A stretch of 64,000 nt of DNA from Opitutales bacterium UBA5694. GTDB taxonomy: Bacteria; Verrucomicrobiota; Verrucomicrobiia; Opitutales; Opitutaceae. Within the stretch, counting starts at the first letter, position 1. Each line of letters starts with the position of its first letter. The DNA lies in the NCBI GenBank assembly GCA_002420185.1, contig DIHO01000016.1:122253-186252 (forward strand). The letters run 5' to 3'. The notes under the pieces are model-generated. The model was not told the origin of the DNA. It did not search any database and was given only the letters and a program-made list of their open reading frames with translations. This document shows, in pieces, positions 25,890 to 35,740 of the stretch. Made by a program: the position numbers and the translations under genes.

Positions 25890-26666
25890 CTATTCAAAAA
25901 AGGTCTGAGTATTGGTTTTAGATTCTGGCGCCCATATCTTGATATTATCGACCCAACCGATGTCGTCGAAAGAGCCAAATCCGATGAATCCTTGCTCGAA
26001 TGGCACGTCGTCAGCGATCATTATGGGAGTGAGCATATCATCGAAGTATAGAGCGACAGTGCTCTTCGCCGCATCGCGGACTATGCGAATCTTACGCCAA
26101 ATATTGACTCCCCAGTCCACTCCCACGGTCCGGAAGTCTGTGATAGGAGTTCTGGGCGACTCGTTAACGACGAAAACATTGTGAGCGTTGTTGTCACCTG
26201 TCTTTGCTACGTGGATATACATGTAGTGAGCGGGATCTATGAAACCGAAGAAAAAGCAATGGTCTCTATGAGCGTACCCTCCCGCTTTGGTCGGGTCTGG
26301 ATTTTCCTTCATGAACTGGGCGATTGGAGTGCCTTTGACGCCACTTTGGAGGATATCCACCTCGAGAACAAAGCTTCCAAAAGTCATCCCTTTGATTAGG
26401 GCGATATTCAGGGGCGAACGGTGTGGGGGCTCGTATTTGCTCTCACCCTCGAGGGCCAGAAACTGGTTACCCTTTTTCTTTTTTAGTACCCAAGCAGACG
26501 AGTCAGTCATCATGAAGTCGTCATACGAATTTTTGGAATTGAAGGATTGTTCGTATTGGAGGGCGTAGCCTTCAGGAAGCTCTAAAGCGGACAGGGATAC
26601 AAGAGAGATGAGTCCGACGAAGATGCAGGTCGCCAGTTGAAGTTGATTAGTGGTGGGTGCGGTCAT
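25890..26666 (-). CDS. Secreted DUF1080-like/concanavalin-fold protein
   Basis: This exported protein of 258 residues has an N-terminal hydrophobic signal (LATCIFVGLISLVSLSA, cut near residue 28). The rest is predicted beta-sandwich: FGSFVLEVDILQSG, HRDHCFFFGFIDPAHYMYIH, NIWRKIRIVRD and VALYFDD, ending EQGFIGFGSFDDIGWVDNIKIW. This order matches the 3-keto-disaccharide hydrolase (DUF1080)/LamG-like jelly-roll group common in this phylum. Some DUF1080 members bind or hydrolyse 3-keto-glycosides. No catalytic residues can be assigned here. It is first in the isomerase-transporter-dehydrogenase operon, so it may bind or release the sugar outside the inner membrane. Confidence 0.7.
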   Translation of the reverse strand: MTAPTTNQLQLATCIFVGLISLVSLSALELPEGYALQYEQSFNSKNSYDDFMMTDSSAWVLKKKKGNQFLALEGESKYEPPHRSPLNIALIKGMTFGSFVLEVDILQSGVKGTPIAQFMKENPDPTKAGGYAHRDHCFFFGFIDPAHYMYIHVAKTGDNNAHNVFVVNESPRTPITDFRTVGVDWGVNIWRKIRIVRDAAKSTVALYFDDMLTPIMIADDVPFEQGFIGFGSFDDIGWVDNIKIWAPESKTNTQTFFE

Positions 26667-26891
26667 TAAGGGATAGAGATGGCAATGATGGGAGGGAATT
26701 TAGGACGGCTCGTCACCCGAATGCAAATGATAAACCCCAAAATCACACACCTGTAGGGTTTTTGTTGCGGAGGGGTCGTGTTGGGAGCCGAACCAACAGA
26801 GTTAATCGTTTGAGTGTGTCGCTCGACAGTTTCAGTTAATTTGAGCGGTATGAGGTTGCTGATTTTTGATTGGACGCCATTAAGGAAAGTC

Positions 26892-27677
26892 ATGGATACA
26901 GAGTTGAAGGGCAAGATTGTGATCGTCACGGGAGGCAATAAGGGAATTGGCGAAGGAATATCCCGTTCGTTCGCGGCGGAGGGAGCCATCGTTGTGGTAT
27001 TCGGTCGCAATCGGGAAGAGGGGGAGACCTTTTGCGAGGCTCTGCGATCGGAAGGGGCACAAGCGGCTTTCCGGTTGGTAGAATTGACCAGAGAGTCGGA
27101 GGTGGTCACGGCTGTCTCCCAGACGCTGGAGGAATTTGGACGGATCGATGTGCTGGTTAACAACGCCGGCGTGAATGACGGGGTGGATTTGGCGGCTGGT
27201 GTAGAGTCGTTTCGCGGTTCGCTGGAAAAGAACCTGACGCAGTGCTACTCCCTGGTACACCATTGTTTGGACGCTTTGAAGGCGAGCCGAGGCAATATTG
27301 TAAACATTGGTTCCAAGGTCGCGGAAACGGGGCAAGGAGAAACCTCGGGATACGCGGCGTCCAAGGGAGGCCTGAATGCGCTCACTCGGGAATGGGCTTT
27401 GGATTTGGCGGGCGACGGCATCCGCGTCAATTGCGTCATTCCCGCTGAGGTAATGACCCCGCTTTACGAGCGGTGGATAGCAAGGCAGTCGGATCCAGAA
27501 GGCGATTTGAAGGCGATCTGCGATTCGATCCCGTTAGAGAAGCGGATGACGACGACCGAGGAGATCGGAGACACGGTGGTTTTTGTAGCGTCAACTAAGT
27601 CCTCGCACACGACTGGGCAGATTTTGTATGTGGATGGGGGTTACACCCATTTCGACAGACGGTTCACAACTGATTAA
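26892..27677 (+). CDS. SDR-family dehydrogenase, L-fucose dehydrogenase-like
   Basis: This short-chain dehydrogenase of 261 residues starts at the ATG preceded by AAGGAAAG; an earlier in-frame start adds 26 unconserved residues. It has the NAD(P)-binding VTGGNKGIGEGISR loop, LVNNAGVND, catalytic Ser in NIGSKVAETG and YAASKGG with the Tyr/Lys pair. The C-terminal CVIPAEVMTPLYERW and DGGYTHFDR segments resemble SDR enzymes assigned to L-fucose (6-deoxy-hexose) oxidation in bacterial non-phosphorylating fucose pathways; this is from memory. The gene is divergent from the sugar operon on its left and next to an exported isomerase-like protein on its right. Substrate specificity is inferred. Confidence 0.9.
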   Translation: MDTELKGKIVIVTGGNKGIGEGISRSFAAEGAIVVVFGRNREEGETFCEALRSEGAQAAFRLVELTRESEVVTAVSQTLEEFGRIDVLVNNAGVNDGVDLAAGVESFRGSLEKNLTQCYSLVHHCLDALKASRGNIVNIGSKVAETGQGETSGYAASKGGLNALTREWALDLAGDGIRVNCVIPAEVMTPLYERWIARQSDPEGDLKAICDSIPLEKRMTTTEEIGDTVVFVASTKSSHTTGQILYVDGGYTHFDRRFTTD

Positions 27678-27763
27678 TCTGATATTGGTAAATGGGCACT
27701 GGGCCCAACGGCAGGCTCTGAGTGGTGAGCTCTGCCTAACCAAGATCGCGTGCTGCCTGAACC

Positions 27764-28681
27764 TTAAGCCAGTTCGTCAACAACGCGTTCGATCAGTCGC
27801 TTGGTCGCCAGGATACCTTTAACGGGGTCTACGCCATGACCTTCGAATTCGATCCCAATGGAGCCCTTGAATCCTGAGTCCAGGACAATCTTCATCATCC
27901 GCCTGTAGTCGACATTGGTTTCGTTGCCTTCGCTGTCGAATTCCTTGGACTTTGCGCAGACGATTTTGGCATAGGGCATGAGTTCTTCAACTCCCTTGTA
28001 GGGATCGTACCCATGAAAATTCTGAAAGTCGGGCAAGGTGCCGCAGTTTCGCTTCTTGACCTTGCTCATGACATCGGCGAGCCACTTTCCGTTGCTGGAG
28101 AATCCGCCGTGATTTTCGACTAGGATGTTCATCCCAAAAGGGGTTGCGACATCGCAAAGCTGTCGCAGACCATCTATCGCATACTTCTTTTGTTCCTCGA
28201 AGTCTCCGTCGGACCGGCAGTCGACGCGTATCGCACTTCCGCCGAGCAAGCGAACCGCCTCCATCCAAGGAATATAGCCCTCGACAGCACTGTAACGCGT
28301 TGATGAGTCTGGAGAATCGAGAGCAACATCCGACCGGCAAAGCATCATTGTACAAGTGGCTCCGACATCGTTGCTTCGTTTCTTCAATTCTCGGAAGAAA
28401 CGAGTGTCTTTTACTTTGTCTAGAAGATGCCCATTGAAGTACTCCAAAGCGGTGACTCCAGTGCCCTCGACGACGGTTTTTGGAAAATCTAGGATGTCAA
28501 AGGTCCGGTCTCTGAGTTGCCGATTGAAGGAATACTGTTGGACTGCTAGGGTGAGTCCATTGGATGCGAGAGTGCCTTTAGCTTGAAGAAACTTGGGAAG
28601 GGCAAGGGCTCCTGCTCCAACGGCGAGCTGCTTTATCGTTTCGCGACGGTTGGGCAAATTTGGGGTGTGATTCTTGGACAT
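27764..28681 (-). CDS. Exported sugar phosphate isomerase/epimerase-like TIM barrel (Tat signal)
   Basis: This is a xylose-isomerase-like barrel protein of 305 residues with a twin-arginine-type leader: NRRETIKQLAVGAGALALPK over residues of about 10-30, predicting export folded to the periplasm. The barrel shows MNILVENHGGFSSNG (Glu ligand), a central NCGTLPDFQNFHGYD, YAKIVCAKSKEFDSEGNE and a final GSIGIEFEGHGVDP with the late Glu. Such Tat-exported isomerase-fold proteins are frequent in Planctomycetes and Verrucomicrobia and often lie beside DUF1080 proteins. The reaction is unknown. It converges with the SDR gene and stands alone before the RND operon end. Confidence 0.88.
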   Translation of the reverse strand: MSKNHTPNLPNRRETIKQLAVGAGALALPKFLQAKGTLASNGLTLAVQQYSFNRQLRDRTFDILDFPKTVVEGTGVTALEYFNGHLLDKVKDTRFFRELKKRSNDVGATCTMMLCRSDVALDSPDSSTRYSAVEGYIPWMEAVRLLGGSAIRVDCRSDGDFEEQKKYAIDGLRQLCDVATPFGMNILVENHGGFSSNGKWLADVMSKVKKRNCGTLPDFQNFHGYDPYKGVEELMPYAKIVCAKSKEFDSEGNETNVDYRRMMKIVLDSGFKGSIGIEFEGHGVDPVKGILATKRLIERVVDELA

Positions 28682-28743
28682 GGATTAAAGACTGATCAAA
28701 ATATAGATCTCAGCAATTCCTTTTCTAAGACGAACGGGAACAT

Positions 28744-31700
28744 TCACATTGCCGGTGTTTTAGACGACATAGTCTCCTTCTGAGGAAATAGCTTCTCGAT
28801 GGTCATGAGCGACAGGGTGAGAAAGGAAGGAAGAAAGATTAATGTGACGAAGGTTGAAAACATTAGGCCGAAAAGGACAATTGCACCAACCCCGCGGTAA
28901 AGTTCCGTTCCCGCTCCAGGGAAGACGACTAATGGGGCGATCCCGAACACGGTTGTTGTCGTGGACATCAAAATTGGACGGATTCTTGATAGAGTGGCAG
29001 AGTGAATGGATTCGGAGATGCTTATACCTGCCCTCAGGCTTTCGATCGTTTTGCTAACGATGAGTATTGGATTGTTAACTACGGTCCCTAGTAGTATAAG
29101 AAATCCAAGCATCGTTATCATGTCGAAAGGCTGCTGAATGGGTTTAAGTCCAAAGAAGTTGAATATGAATCCAGAAGCGTTTAAGAGCCACAGCCCGGCG
29201 ATCCCTCCGGCGATCCCAATAGGCACAGTCGCCAGGATGATGAAGGGGAATCCCCAGTGGGAAAAGACTGCTGCAAGCAGGAGATAGGAGAGAACAACCG
29301 CGATTAGAAAGTTGCCAATCAAGGCCTCGCGGGTTTTTTGAAGTTGATCGCCCGCACCCGTAACATCAACTATGATGTTTGAATCGATTTCACCTTGGTC
29401 CCTCAAATGGTTGACGATTTCGTTTCGAACGATCTCGACGGCATCCTCCAGAGCGATTGACCGAGGAGGGATGATATTCAAGGTAACCGTTCGTTCTCCG
29501 TTCAGGCGACGAATAGACGAAGTATCCACTTTTTCTACAAGGTCCGCGACTGCATCGACCGAGACGATGCCTCCTGCAGGCGCGTATAATGGTAGATTAG
29601 CTAATGCATCTAGACTTCCTATTTCTCCTTCACGACTGTAAAGAAAAACGTCGATACGCTGTCCGTCTAGGAGAAACTCGTCGACATAGGCGCCGTCGGT
29701 GAGGGCAGATAAGGCGAAGCCAAACGACTGGTTCGTGAATCCCAGTTCGGCGGCTCGATCCCAATTGGGGCGAATCTCCACCATGGGTTGTTGTAGACTC
29801 AATGCGGAAGGCTCAGAGTTTACCTGAGGTGAATCGAGCACCTCGAATGCTCTCCGATAGGCGGCGTCGGCTACGGTGTAGATCTTGGATAAATCTGCTC
29901 CGCTAATATCTAGATTTACGCTACGTGATCCCCCGTCATTGCTGGAGATGATCGATCCTCGGCTATTGAAATTCCTTATGCCCGGAAATTTCTTAAAGTA
30001 GTTGGAAAATACGTCGCTGAGTTCATCTATGCGTGTAGGATCTTCGCATTCGGCCACGATCATTATCATCCCATTCCTCAAAATCATCAGCATTCTCGCA
30101 ACCGGAGGAACGTCTCCCTTGCGGAGGACTTCGGCTTCGGGATTGAGCCGGGTAATGTGAGGAGCGAAATAACCATTCACCTCACGGGCAATTTCGTCCA
30201 TCGTTTCAAGATTATATCCGGGAGGCATTATAAGCCGCGAGAAAATCTTAGCTTCTTCTCCTTCCGGAAGATACTCGGCAGAAGGGGTTAGCGTATAGAT
30301 GATCAGAGAGCTTAGCCCTGCGGTCGCTAGAGCCCCTGCTAAAGCTCGTTTCCAGGAATAGGCGATTTTTCGGATAGATTGATCGAAGAATGTGAATACC
30401 TTAGAAGGTGACTTTCGATTCGATTCGCTCCGTCCCAAGCGTTCAAAGCGATTGGAAGCGGTTGGGATGATCGCAATTGCCACGAGCATCGAAGCGAAAA
30501 TAGCTCCGGAAATGGCTATTGAAATATCGGAGAACAATTGGCCTGCCTCCTCTTTTATTAGCCAAATGGGGGCAAAGACAATTATGGTTGTCAGAGTAGA
30601 AGCGAGAATGGAGGACCAGACTTCACTGACTCCTTTGAGGGCCGCTTCGACGCGACCCATTCCTTTGCGTCGAAGCTTTTCGATACTCTCCAGCACGACG
30701 ATTGCGTTGTCCACGGTCATCCCGATGGCGAAGGCAACTCCTGCCAGAGAAATGACGTTGATGGTACGGTCCGCGGCTAGCAAACTGATAAAGGCTGAAA
30801 TCGTGCAAACCGGAATTCCCAGTACGCAGAGTAGAGTGCCGGGTATGGAGCGAAGGAAAAGCCACAATATAAGGGTTGCTGCGAGAGCACCGACGATCAA
30901 GTTTCTCCATACGTTTTGGATGGATGCTTCAACATAGCGAACATCGTCGCTAGTCTTGTAAATCAAAAGTCCCTCGGGTCCTAGGACGTCGCGATTGATT
31001 TCCTCAATGGCGAGTTCCATAGCGTCTCGTATTTCGATTACGTTGGTGCCGATTTCTCGAGATACGGATACGAATATGCTGGGCCGACCCTCCTGGTAGC
31101 TCAAGGTTCTCGCTTCGTAGAGGCCCAGCTCAATCTCAGCGACATCTCCAAGTGTTGTCACGGAATCGCCACGACGCATTAGGATGATCGACGAAAGCTC
31201 ATCGGGGGTATCGAGTCTTCCAATCGTTCTAACCAGATAAGAACGTTTCCCGCTACTGATGTCTCCTGCGGAAATGTCCCGGTTGCGATCGCGAATAGAG
31301 TTTCTCAATTCTTGAATCGTAAGACCCACGGAAGCTAGACGGGCGAGGTCAACCGTAACTCGGATCTGCTGTTCGGGTGCTCCTTGCATGCGCACTTGCG
31401 ATACCCCGGGAACCCGTTCCATACGTGGCTTTACCCTCTCCTCAATAAAATCAAACATTCGCAAAACTTCTTCCGGCGTTCGCTTTCCAGAAATGTCCTG
31501 AATGGAGTAAAACATGAACGCATTAGAGGAGAAGGAAGTGGCGAGGACGCGCGGTTCGTCCACATTCTCAGGATAGTTGGGAACTTGGCTTAAAGCATTG
31601 AGAACCCGGATCAGGGCGTCGTTCGTGTCAACGGTCGCGGGAAACTCGAGTTCAATCGAGGCGGAACCAGTGGATGACGAGGAAATCATTCGCTGTAGAC

Positions 31701-31920
31701 CAGCGACGTTTTGCAAATAGTCCTCCTGCTGGATAAGAATTTCCTTTTCCACGTCTTGGGGCGTGGCTCCGGGCCAGCTGGTTACGACGGAAATTGTACG
31801 GACATCTAAGTCAGGAATCATCTGGACGGGTATTCGCATCGCTGCGACAATTCCCAAGACGAAAATGAGCAGTGCAATCACTGCTACCTGCACGCCGTGT
31901 TTGATGCACCAGCCGAACAT
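28744..31920 (-). CDS. RND efflux transporter (HAE1/AcrB-type)
   Basis: This is an inner-membrane proton-driven multidrug or solute exporter of about 1058 residues, the normal size. It has two repeats of six helices with large periplasmic loops. Visible markers are IPVQMIPDLDVRTISVVTSWPGATPQDVE at the pore-domain start, split here by description only, GMTVDNAIVVLESIEKL in helix 4 with the proton-relay Asp, and LLGTVVNNPILIVSKTI in the equivalent second-repeat helix. The start is the ATG just after the adaptor stop with AAGGAG ten bases before it. An ATG 12 codons earlier overlaps the adaptor and is less likely. It completes an outer-membrane factor, adaptor, pump operon. Confidence 0.93.
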   Translation of the reverse strand: MFGWCIKHGVQVAVIALLIFVLGIVAAMRIPVQMIPDLDVRTISVVTSWPGATPQDVEKEILIQQEDYLQNVAGLQRMISSSSTGSASIELEFPATVDTNDALIRVLNALSQVPNYPENVDEPRVLATSFSSNAFMFYSIQDISGKRTPEEVLRMFDFIEERVKPRMERVPGVSQVRMQGAPEQQIRVTVDLARLASVGLTIQELRNSIRDRNRDISAGDISSGKRSYLVRTIGRLDTPDELSSIILMRRGDSVTTLGDVAEIELGLYEARTLSYQEGRPSIFVSVSREIGTNVIEIRDAMELAIEEINRDVLGPEGLLIYKTSDDVRYVEASIQNVWRNLIVGALAATLILWLFLRSIPGTLLCVLGIPVCTISAFISLLAADRTINVISLAGVAFAIGMTVDNAIVVLESIEKLRRKGMGRVEAALKGVSEVWSSILASTLTTIIVFAPIWLIKEEAGQLFSDISIAISGAIFASMLVAIAIIPTASNRFERLGRSESNRKSPSKVFTFFDQSIRKIAYSWKRALAGALATAGLSSLIIYTLTPSAEYLPEGEEAKIFSRLIMPPGYNLETMDEIAREVNGYFAPHITRLNPEAEVLRKGDVPPVARMLMILRNGMIMIVAECEDPTRIDELSDVFSNYFKKFPGIRNFNSRGSIISSNDGGSRSVNLDISGADLSKIYTVADAAYRRAFEVLDSPQVNSEPSALSLQQPMVEIRPNWDRAAELGFTNQSFGFALSALTDGAYVDEFLLDGQRIDVFLYSREGEIGSLDALANLPLYAPAGGIVSVDAVADLVEKVDTSSIRRLNGERTVTLNIIPPRSIALEDAVEIVRNEIVNHLRDQGEIDSNIIVDVTGAGDQLQKTREALIGNFLIAVVLSYLLLAAVFSHWGFPFIILATVPIGIAGGIAGLWLLNASGFIFNFFGLKPIQQPFDMITMLGFLILLGTVVNNPILIVSKTIESLRAGISISESIHSATLSRIRPILMSTTTTVFGIAPLVVFPGAGTELYRGVGAIVLFGLMFSTFVTLIFLPSFLTLSLMTIEKLFPQKETMSSKTPAM

Positions 31921-31921
31921 T

Positions 31922-33031
31922 CTAGCGGGGCTCCTTTCTTTTGCCAGAAGCATCAATTATTTGGACAGGCTGCTCCCGCTGTAGGGATTCGTTCCCTCGA
32001 ACAACGACGAGCTCAGAATCCTCCAGGCCTGAGACGACCTCGATTCGATTGCCGCGAGTACTGCCCAGTTCGACCTCTCGCAGTTTTGCTCGATATTCGC
32101 CGTTTGCATTTTGAGCCACCCAGACAACGGTCCTACCATCGCCATAACGGATAATCGCGTCGCGAGATATTACGAGTTGGCTGGTCTTAGATGCTGGCCT
32201 GAAGCTCGCTTCTGCGGACATGCCTGGCTTAATGCTATTGGGAGGATTGTCTAGGGCAAGCCGCACCATGAAGGTGCGCGTTTGAGGGTTTACTTTAGGA
32301 GACTTCGCCTCTATCCGAGCGGCGATAGGTTGATCCTCTCTTCTCGAAAGATAGACCGATACCGATTGGGTTTGCAAAACGACATCCCGCTGTTCCTGAG
32401 GAACCTCTAAATCGAGTCGTAGTTCGCTGGTACCCACGAAGTGGAGTACAGGGTTTCCCGTTTGAACCCATTCGCCCACCTCGGCTCTTTTCGAAATGAC
32501 TACGCCGTCGAATGGTGCGATGATCTGATGTCGTTGCACGATTTCTCGTTGGCGTTCTACGGCATTGGTTGCTTGTTGCACGGCAACCTCGGAAAGTCGA
32601 AAAGCGGTTTCTCTCGTTTCGCGCTCAGTGCGCGGAAAATTGGCGTCGCCGAGTTGCTTTGCCTCGTTGAGGCGACGTACCGCGTTTGCCTTCTCCGCCA
32701 GAGCTGCCTCGAGGGCGAGCTCCTTTTCTTTGAGCTCAATACCCGCTAGGGTGTCATCGAGACGGACGAGGACGTCGCCTCGTTTTGCGGTGAAGCCAGT
32801 TTCCGCATTGGCGACAGAGACCAGCCCCGCAACACGAGGTGAGAGATCGGCTTCGCGTTTGGACGTTATGGTTCCACTGAATCGGAAGACTGCGGGTTCG
32901 GCATTGGTTTCAGGCTTTTCCACTACAACCGGGGGAGCATTTTGTGCGAGTGCTATAGGGTGGGTAAGCGCAAGGAATCCCGCGAGGGCAAGCAAGGAGT
33001 AGCGGAGAGAGTGGTCTTTAATAAAGATCAT
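31922..33031 (-). CDS. RND periplasmic adaptor (HlyD/AcrA family)
   Basis: This membrane-fusion protein of 369 residues links the inner-membrane pump to the outer-membrane channel. An N-terminal signal (YSLLALAGFLALTHPIALA) is followed by the barrel-sandwich lipoyl half (SGTITSKREADLSPRVAGLV). A predicted coiled-coil hairpin covers about residues 105-165 (Ala/Glu/Lys-rich). The second lipoyl half (IIAPFDGVVISKRAEVGEWV) and the beta-barrel and membrane-proximal parts follow. No lipobox Cys is seen, so it is anchored by its N-terminus or free. Its ATG overlaps the outer-membrane factor stop by four bases, and the pump gene starts one base after its stop, giving tight coupling. Confidence 0.93.
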   Translation of the reverse strand: MIFIKDHSLRYSLLALAGFLALTHPIALAQNAPPVVVEKPETNAEPAVFRFSGTITSKREADLSPRVAGLVSVANAETGFTAKRGDVLVRLDDTLAGIELKEKELALEAALAEKANAVRRLNEAKQLGDANFPRTERETRETAFRLSEVAVQQATNAVERQREIVQRHQIIAPFDGVVISKRAEVGEWVQTGNPVLHFVGTSELRLDLEVPQEQRDVVLQTQSVSVYLSRREDQPIAARIEAKSPKVNPQTRTFMVRLALDNPPNSIKPGMSAEASFRPASKTSQLVISRDAIIRYGDGRTVVWVAQNANGEYRAKLREVELGSTRGNRIEVVSGLEDSELVVVRGNESLQREQPVQIIDASGKRKEPR

Positions 33032-34548
33032 GAGGAAATTTCTTTGTCTGAGCCCATTGGCAGCCAGGACCCACCCAGGGCCCTAAGTAGATTGACTGTA
33101 TTTACAATTTGGGAACGCTGGACTTGTACAAATTGTTGTTCGATATCGAGAGCGGTACGCTCCGCATCTAGAGCTGTAATAAAGTCCACCAGTCCACGCT
33201 CGTATTGGATCGACGAAATTTCCCGAGCTCTCTGTGCGGCGTTGACTGCTAGGGTGAGTGAGTCGGATTGCTGCTCTAACAAGTGGGTGGATTGAAGTAA
33301 GTCATCGACTTCTGTGATTGCCTCAATGGCAACTTGCTTGAATTCCTCCAGCCGCTTTTCATACAGGGCTCTGTTTTGGGCTAGCCTCGCTCGGAGACGA
33401 CCTGCTCTGAAAAAAGGAAGCGAGCCCTGACCCCCTAAGTTTTCTAGATAGGACGAGGGTTTAAAAAGTTCATCCAAATTGTAGCTGGCGTAGCCAATAG
33501 TGCCTGAAAGGGAAATTTGAGGAAAGAAGGACGCTTTAGCAATGCCAACTTGCTCACTCGCGGCCGCTAGGAGAAGCTCGGCCTGTTTGACGTCTGGTCT
33601 GCGTGTTAGAAGCGCTCCTGGCAGACCGGTCGGTATCTTGGGAAGGCTGTGTTCCAGTGGTTTGGGCTTAAAATCGAATGTGGATGGGGTTTCACCAACG
33701 AGCACGCCGAGTGCGTAGACGAAACTGCTCTGGATTCTCCTTAGTTCGAAAAGGCGGGCCTCGGCCGTGGCCAGGAGCGCCTCGGATTGGGCTACGTCTA
33801 GTTCGCTAACCGTTCCGGTGGTGAAGCGTTCCTGAACCAGCTCGAGGGACTTTTGTCGTGTGTCTCGGCTTTTTTCAAGAAGTTCGATTTCCGACTGAAG
33901 CGAGTTTGCCTGAAAGTAGAACAACGCTACGTCCGCTTGGAGAGTGAACAATATTTCGTAGTAGAGAGCCTCTTGAGCCGCAGCGTTTGCTTCGGAGGAT
34001 CGGATGCTTTTCCGGATACGCCCAAACAGGTCGAGCTCCCAGCCTGCGGAAAGCACCGCATCAAAGCGTTCGCCGCTATCTGAAATTCGGTCGGGTGAGA
34101 TGACGGCTGAATCTGAAAAGGAGTTTGCGGATAGGGAGCCGTTAATTTGCGGCCACGCATCGGAACGGAATTGGCGGGCGATCGCACGGGCCGACTGGAC
34201 GGAATGGTACGCGGCTCTGAGATTGTGGTTTCGGGTTTGGGCGGCTTCGATAAGCTCCTGCAAAGGCTCAAATTCAAAAAGTGAAATCCAATCACGTGTC
34301 GCATTGGTCGAATTACCGGATTGGACCTCCGAATTGAGAAACTGGTCTGGGACGTCAAACTCCGGAACGGGAGGCGAAGTAACGATGGCGCAGCCCGATA
34401 AGATAGAAAGGAAGCAGATTGATATATAGACTATGCTCTTCCTGAGCGAACTCGTACCCTCATTTAAAGGGATCGAATCGACTAGGCGGGACAAATTGCT
34501 TCGTTGGGAGCAGTTCGAAGAAACAATTTTGAGGTGCGATGAATGCAT
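33028..34548 (-). CDS. Outer-membrane efflux lipoprotein (TolC/NodT-like)
   Basis: This is an outer-membrane factor of about 500 residues that forms the exit duct of the RND system. The lipoprotein signal ends in ISICFLSILSGC, with lipidated Cys. Two repeated outer-efflux domains follow with the family motifs: ISLFEFEPLQELIEAAQTRN, GWELDLFGRIRKSIRSSEA, VGETPSTFDF, IPTGLPGALLTRRPDVKQAE and FFPQISLSGTIGY. The start is uncertain: this ATG puts the lipobox Cys unusually far (about 53 residues) from the start, and a TTG nearer the signal or an ATG 28 codons upstream are alternatives. It is the promoter-proximal gene of the efflux operon. Confidence 0.9.
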   Translation of the reverse strand: MHSSHLKIVSSNCSQRSNLSRLVDSIPLNEGTSSLRKSIVYISICFLSILSGCAIVTSPPVPEFDVPDQFLNSEVQSGNSTNATRDWISLFEFEPLQELIEAAQTRNHNLRAAYHSVQSARAIARQFRSDAWPQINGSLSANSFSDSAVISPDRISDSGERFDAVLSAGWELDLFGRIRKSIRSSEANAAAQEALYYEILFTLQADVALFYFQANSLQSEIELLEKSRDTRQKSLELVQERFTTGTVSELDVAQSEALLATAEARLFELRRIQSSFVYALGVLVGETPSTFDFKPKPLEHSLPKIPTGLPGALLTRRPDVKQAELLLAAASEQVGIAKASFFPQISLSGTIGYASYNLDELFKPSSYLENLGGQGSLPFFRAGRLRARLAQNRALYEKRLEEFKQVAIEAITEVDDLLQSTHLLEQQSDSLTLAVNAAQRAREISSIQYERGLVDFITALDAERTALDIEQQFVQVQRSQIVNTVNLLRALGGSWLPMGSDKEISS

Positions 34549-34759
34549 AGTCTGTGGCAGAAGTGAAAGGGTGAGCACTTTGACATAGTTTGCGGTACTT
34601 CGGCTAAACCATCTACGTTTCTTCAGGGTCAAGGCAATCGTTTTATGGATGGATTGGAAATGCGCTTTGTAATTCGGCGTAACCCAAACAGGGATACGAG
34701 TTTTGTGCCTTCAAGTATCTTCCTGTGCGGTACTTTTTAGATTGCGGGCATTCGTGAGC

Positions 34760-35695
34760 ATGGGATTCTTCAACTGGGCGTTTTCAGTGAAAAAGCTTCC
34801 AATCAAATTCTATCTCCAAACCGCACTCTGTGCGGCCCTCTGGGGAAGTGCGTTTCCAGTAATCAAGCTGAGTTACGCACACCTTGGCTTGGAGACTTAC
34901 GGGGAGAAGCTGCTCTTTGCGGGGACACGGTTTACGCTTGCGGGTATGATGGTGATGCTTTTCTGCCGTCGAAGTGTTTGGAAAAGCTACGTCGATGCTC
35001 CTAAGGGGTTGCTATTCGGAGTCGTTCTGGGACAGACCTTCGGGCAGTACATATTTTTTTACTACGGATTGAGTGTATCGAGTGGTGCTTTGGGAGCATT
35101 GTTGAATGGTTCTGGTAGCATCATTTGGGTGCTCCTCGCTCCATTGGTGGTGAAGTCGGCGTTTCCGTCGGGGAAACAATGGTTGGCCCTGTTGACTTGC
35201 GTCATGGGGATTTCAATTGCTGTCTACGCTCCAGGCGTTGGGAGTGGAAACGTCACTTATGGAGTGGTCTCTTTCGCACTAGTAGGACTTTCAGGTGCTC
35301 TGGGCGCGATCGCGATGAAGCAAATTGCACCAACGGTTGGAAGCAGGACTGTGACGGCATTGTCACTTTTTATTGGGGGGCTTATGTTGTCGGTTGTCGG
35401 TTCTTTCGAATGGCGGGCGTTTGCCAGTGAGTATTCGTTAGCGACTTTTGTTGTAACGGTTTACCTGGCTCTTCTATCTGCGACCGCGTTTGCCCTTTGG
35501 AATCGGCTTATTGAGCTCTACAGTGTCAATGTGCTCTCTGCATTTCGATTCCTGATACCGCTATTTGGCGTGGTCGAATCGGCAATCATTCTCAAGAATG
35601 AAACGGTAGGAATCGGGATTGTAGTTGGAGGTTCGGTACTGATCGGGTCTCTTTATGCGATGAGTCGCTTGGAGGAAGGAACGCAAGATAAGTGA
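34760..35695 (+). CDS. EamA/DMT-family permease
   Basis: This is a drug/metabolite-transporter superfamily protein of about 311 residues with ten predicted helices in two EamA repeats. The first repeat opens TALCAALWGSAFPVIKL, the classical W-G-x-x-F-x-x-x-K motif, and contains LLNGSGSIIWVLLAPLV. The second contains ALVGLSGALGAIAMKQIA and LLSATAFALWNRLIEL. Members export metabolites or amino acids and the substrate is not predictable. The ATG at MGFFNW is used because 19 upstream in-frame residues are not family-like. A GTG nine codons on is also possible. It is divergent from the efflux operon and followed after 45 bases by a cupin gene. Confidence 0.9.
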   Translation: MGFFNWAFSVKKLPIKFYLQTALCAALWGSAFPVIKLSYAHLGLETYGEKLLFAGTRFTLAGMMVMLFCRRSVWKSYVDAPKGLLFGVVLGQTFGQYIFFYYGLSVSSGALGALLNGSGSIIWVLLAPLVVKSAFPSGKQWLALLTCVMGISIAVYAPGVGSGNVTYGVVSFALVGLSGALGAIAMKQIAPTVGSRTVTALSLFIGGLMLSVVGSFEWRAFASEYSLATFVVTVYLALLSATAFALWNRLIELYSVNVLSAFRFLIPLFGVVESAIILKNETVGIGIVVGGSVLIGSLYAMSRLEEGTQDK

Positions 35696-35740
35696 TCATG
35701 AACCTTGTGTCTCTTGAATGAAACCCGTAAGTCCATAAAT

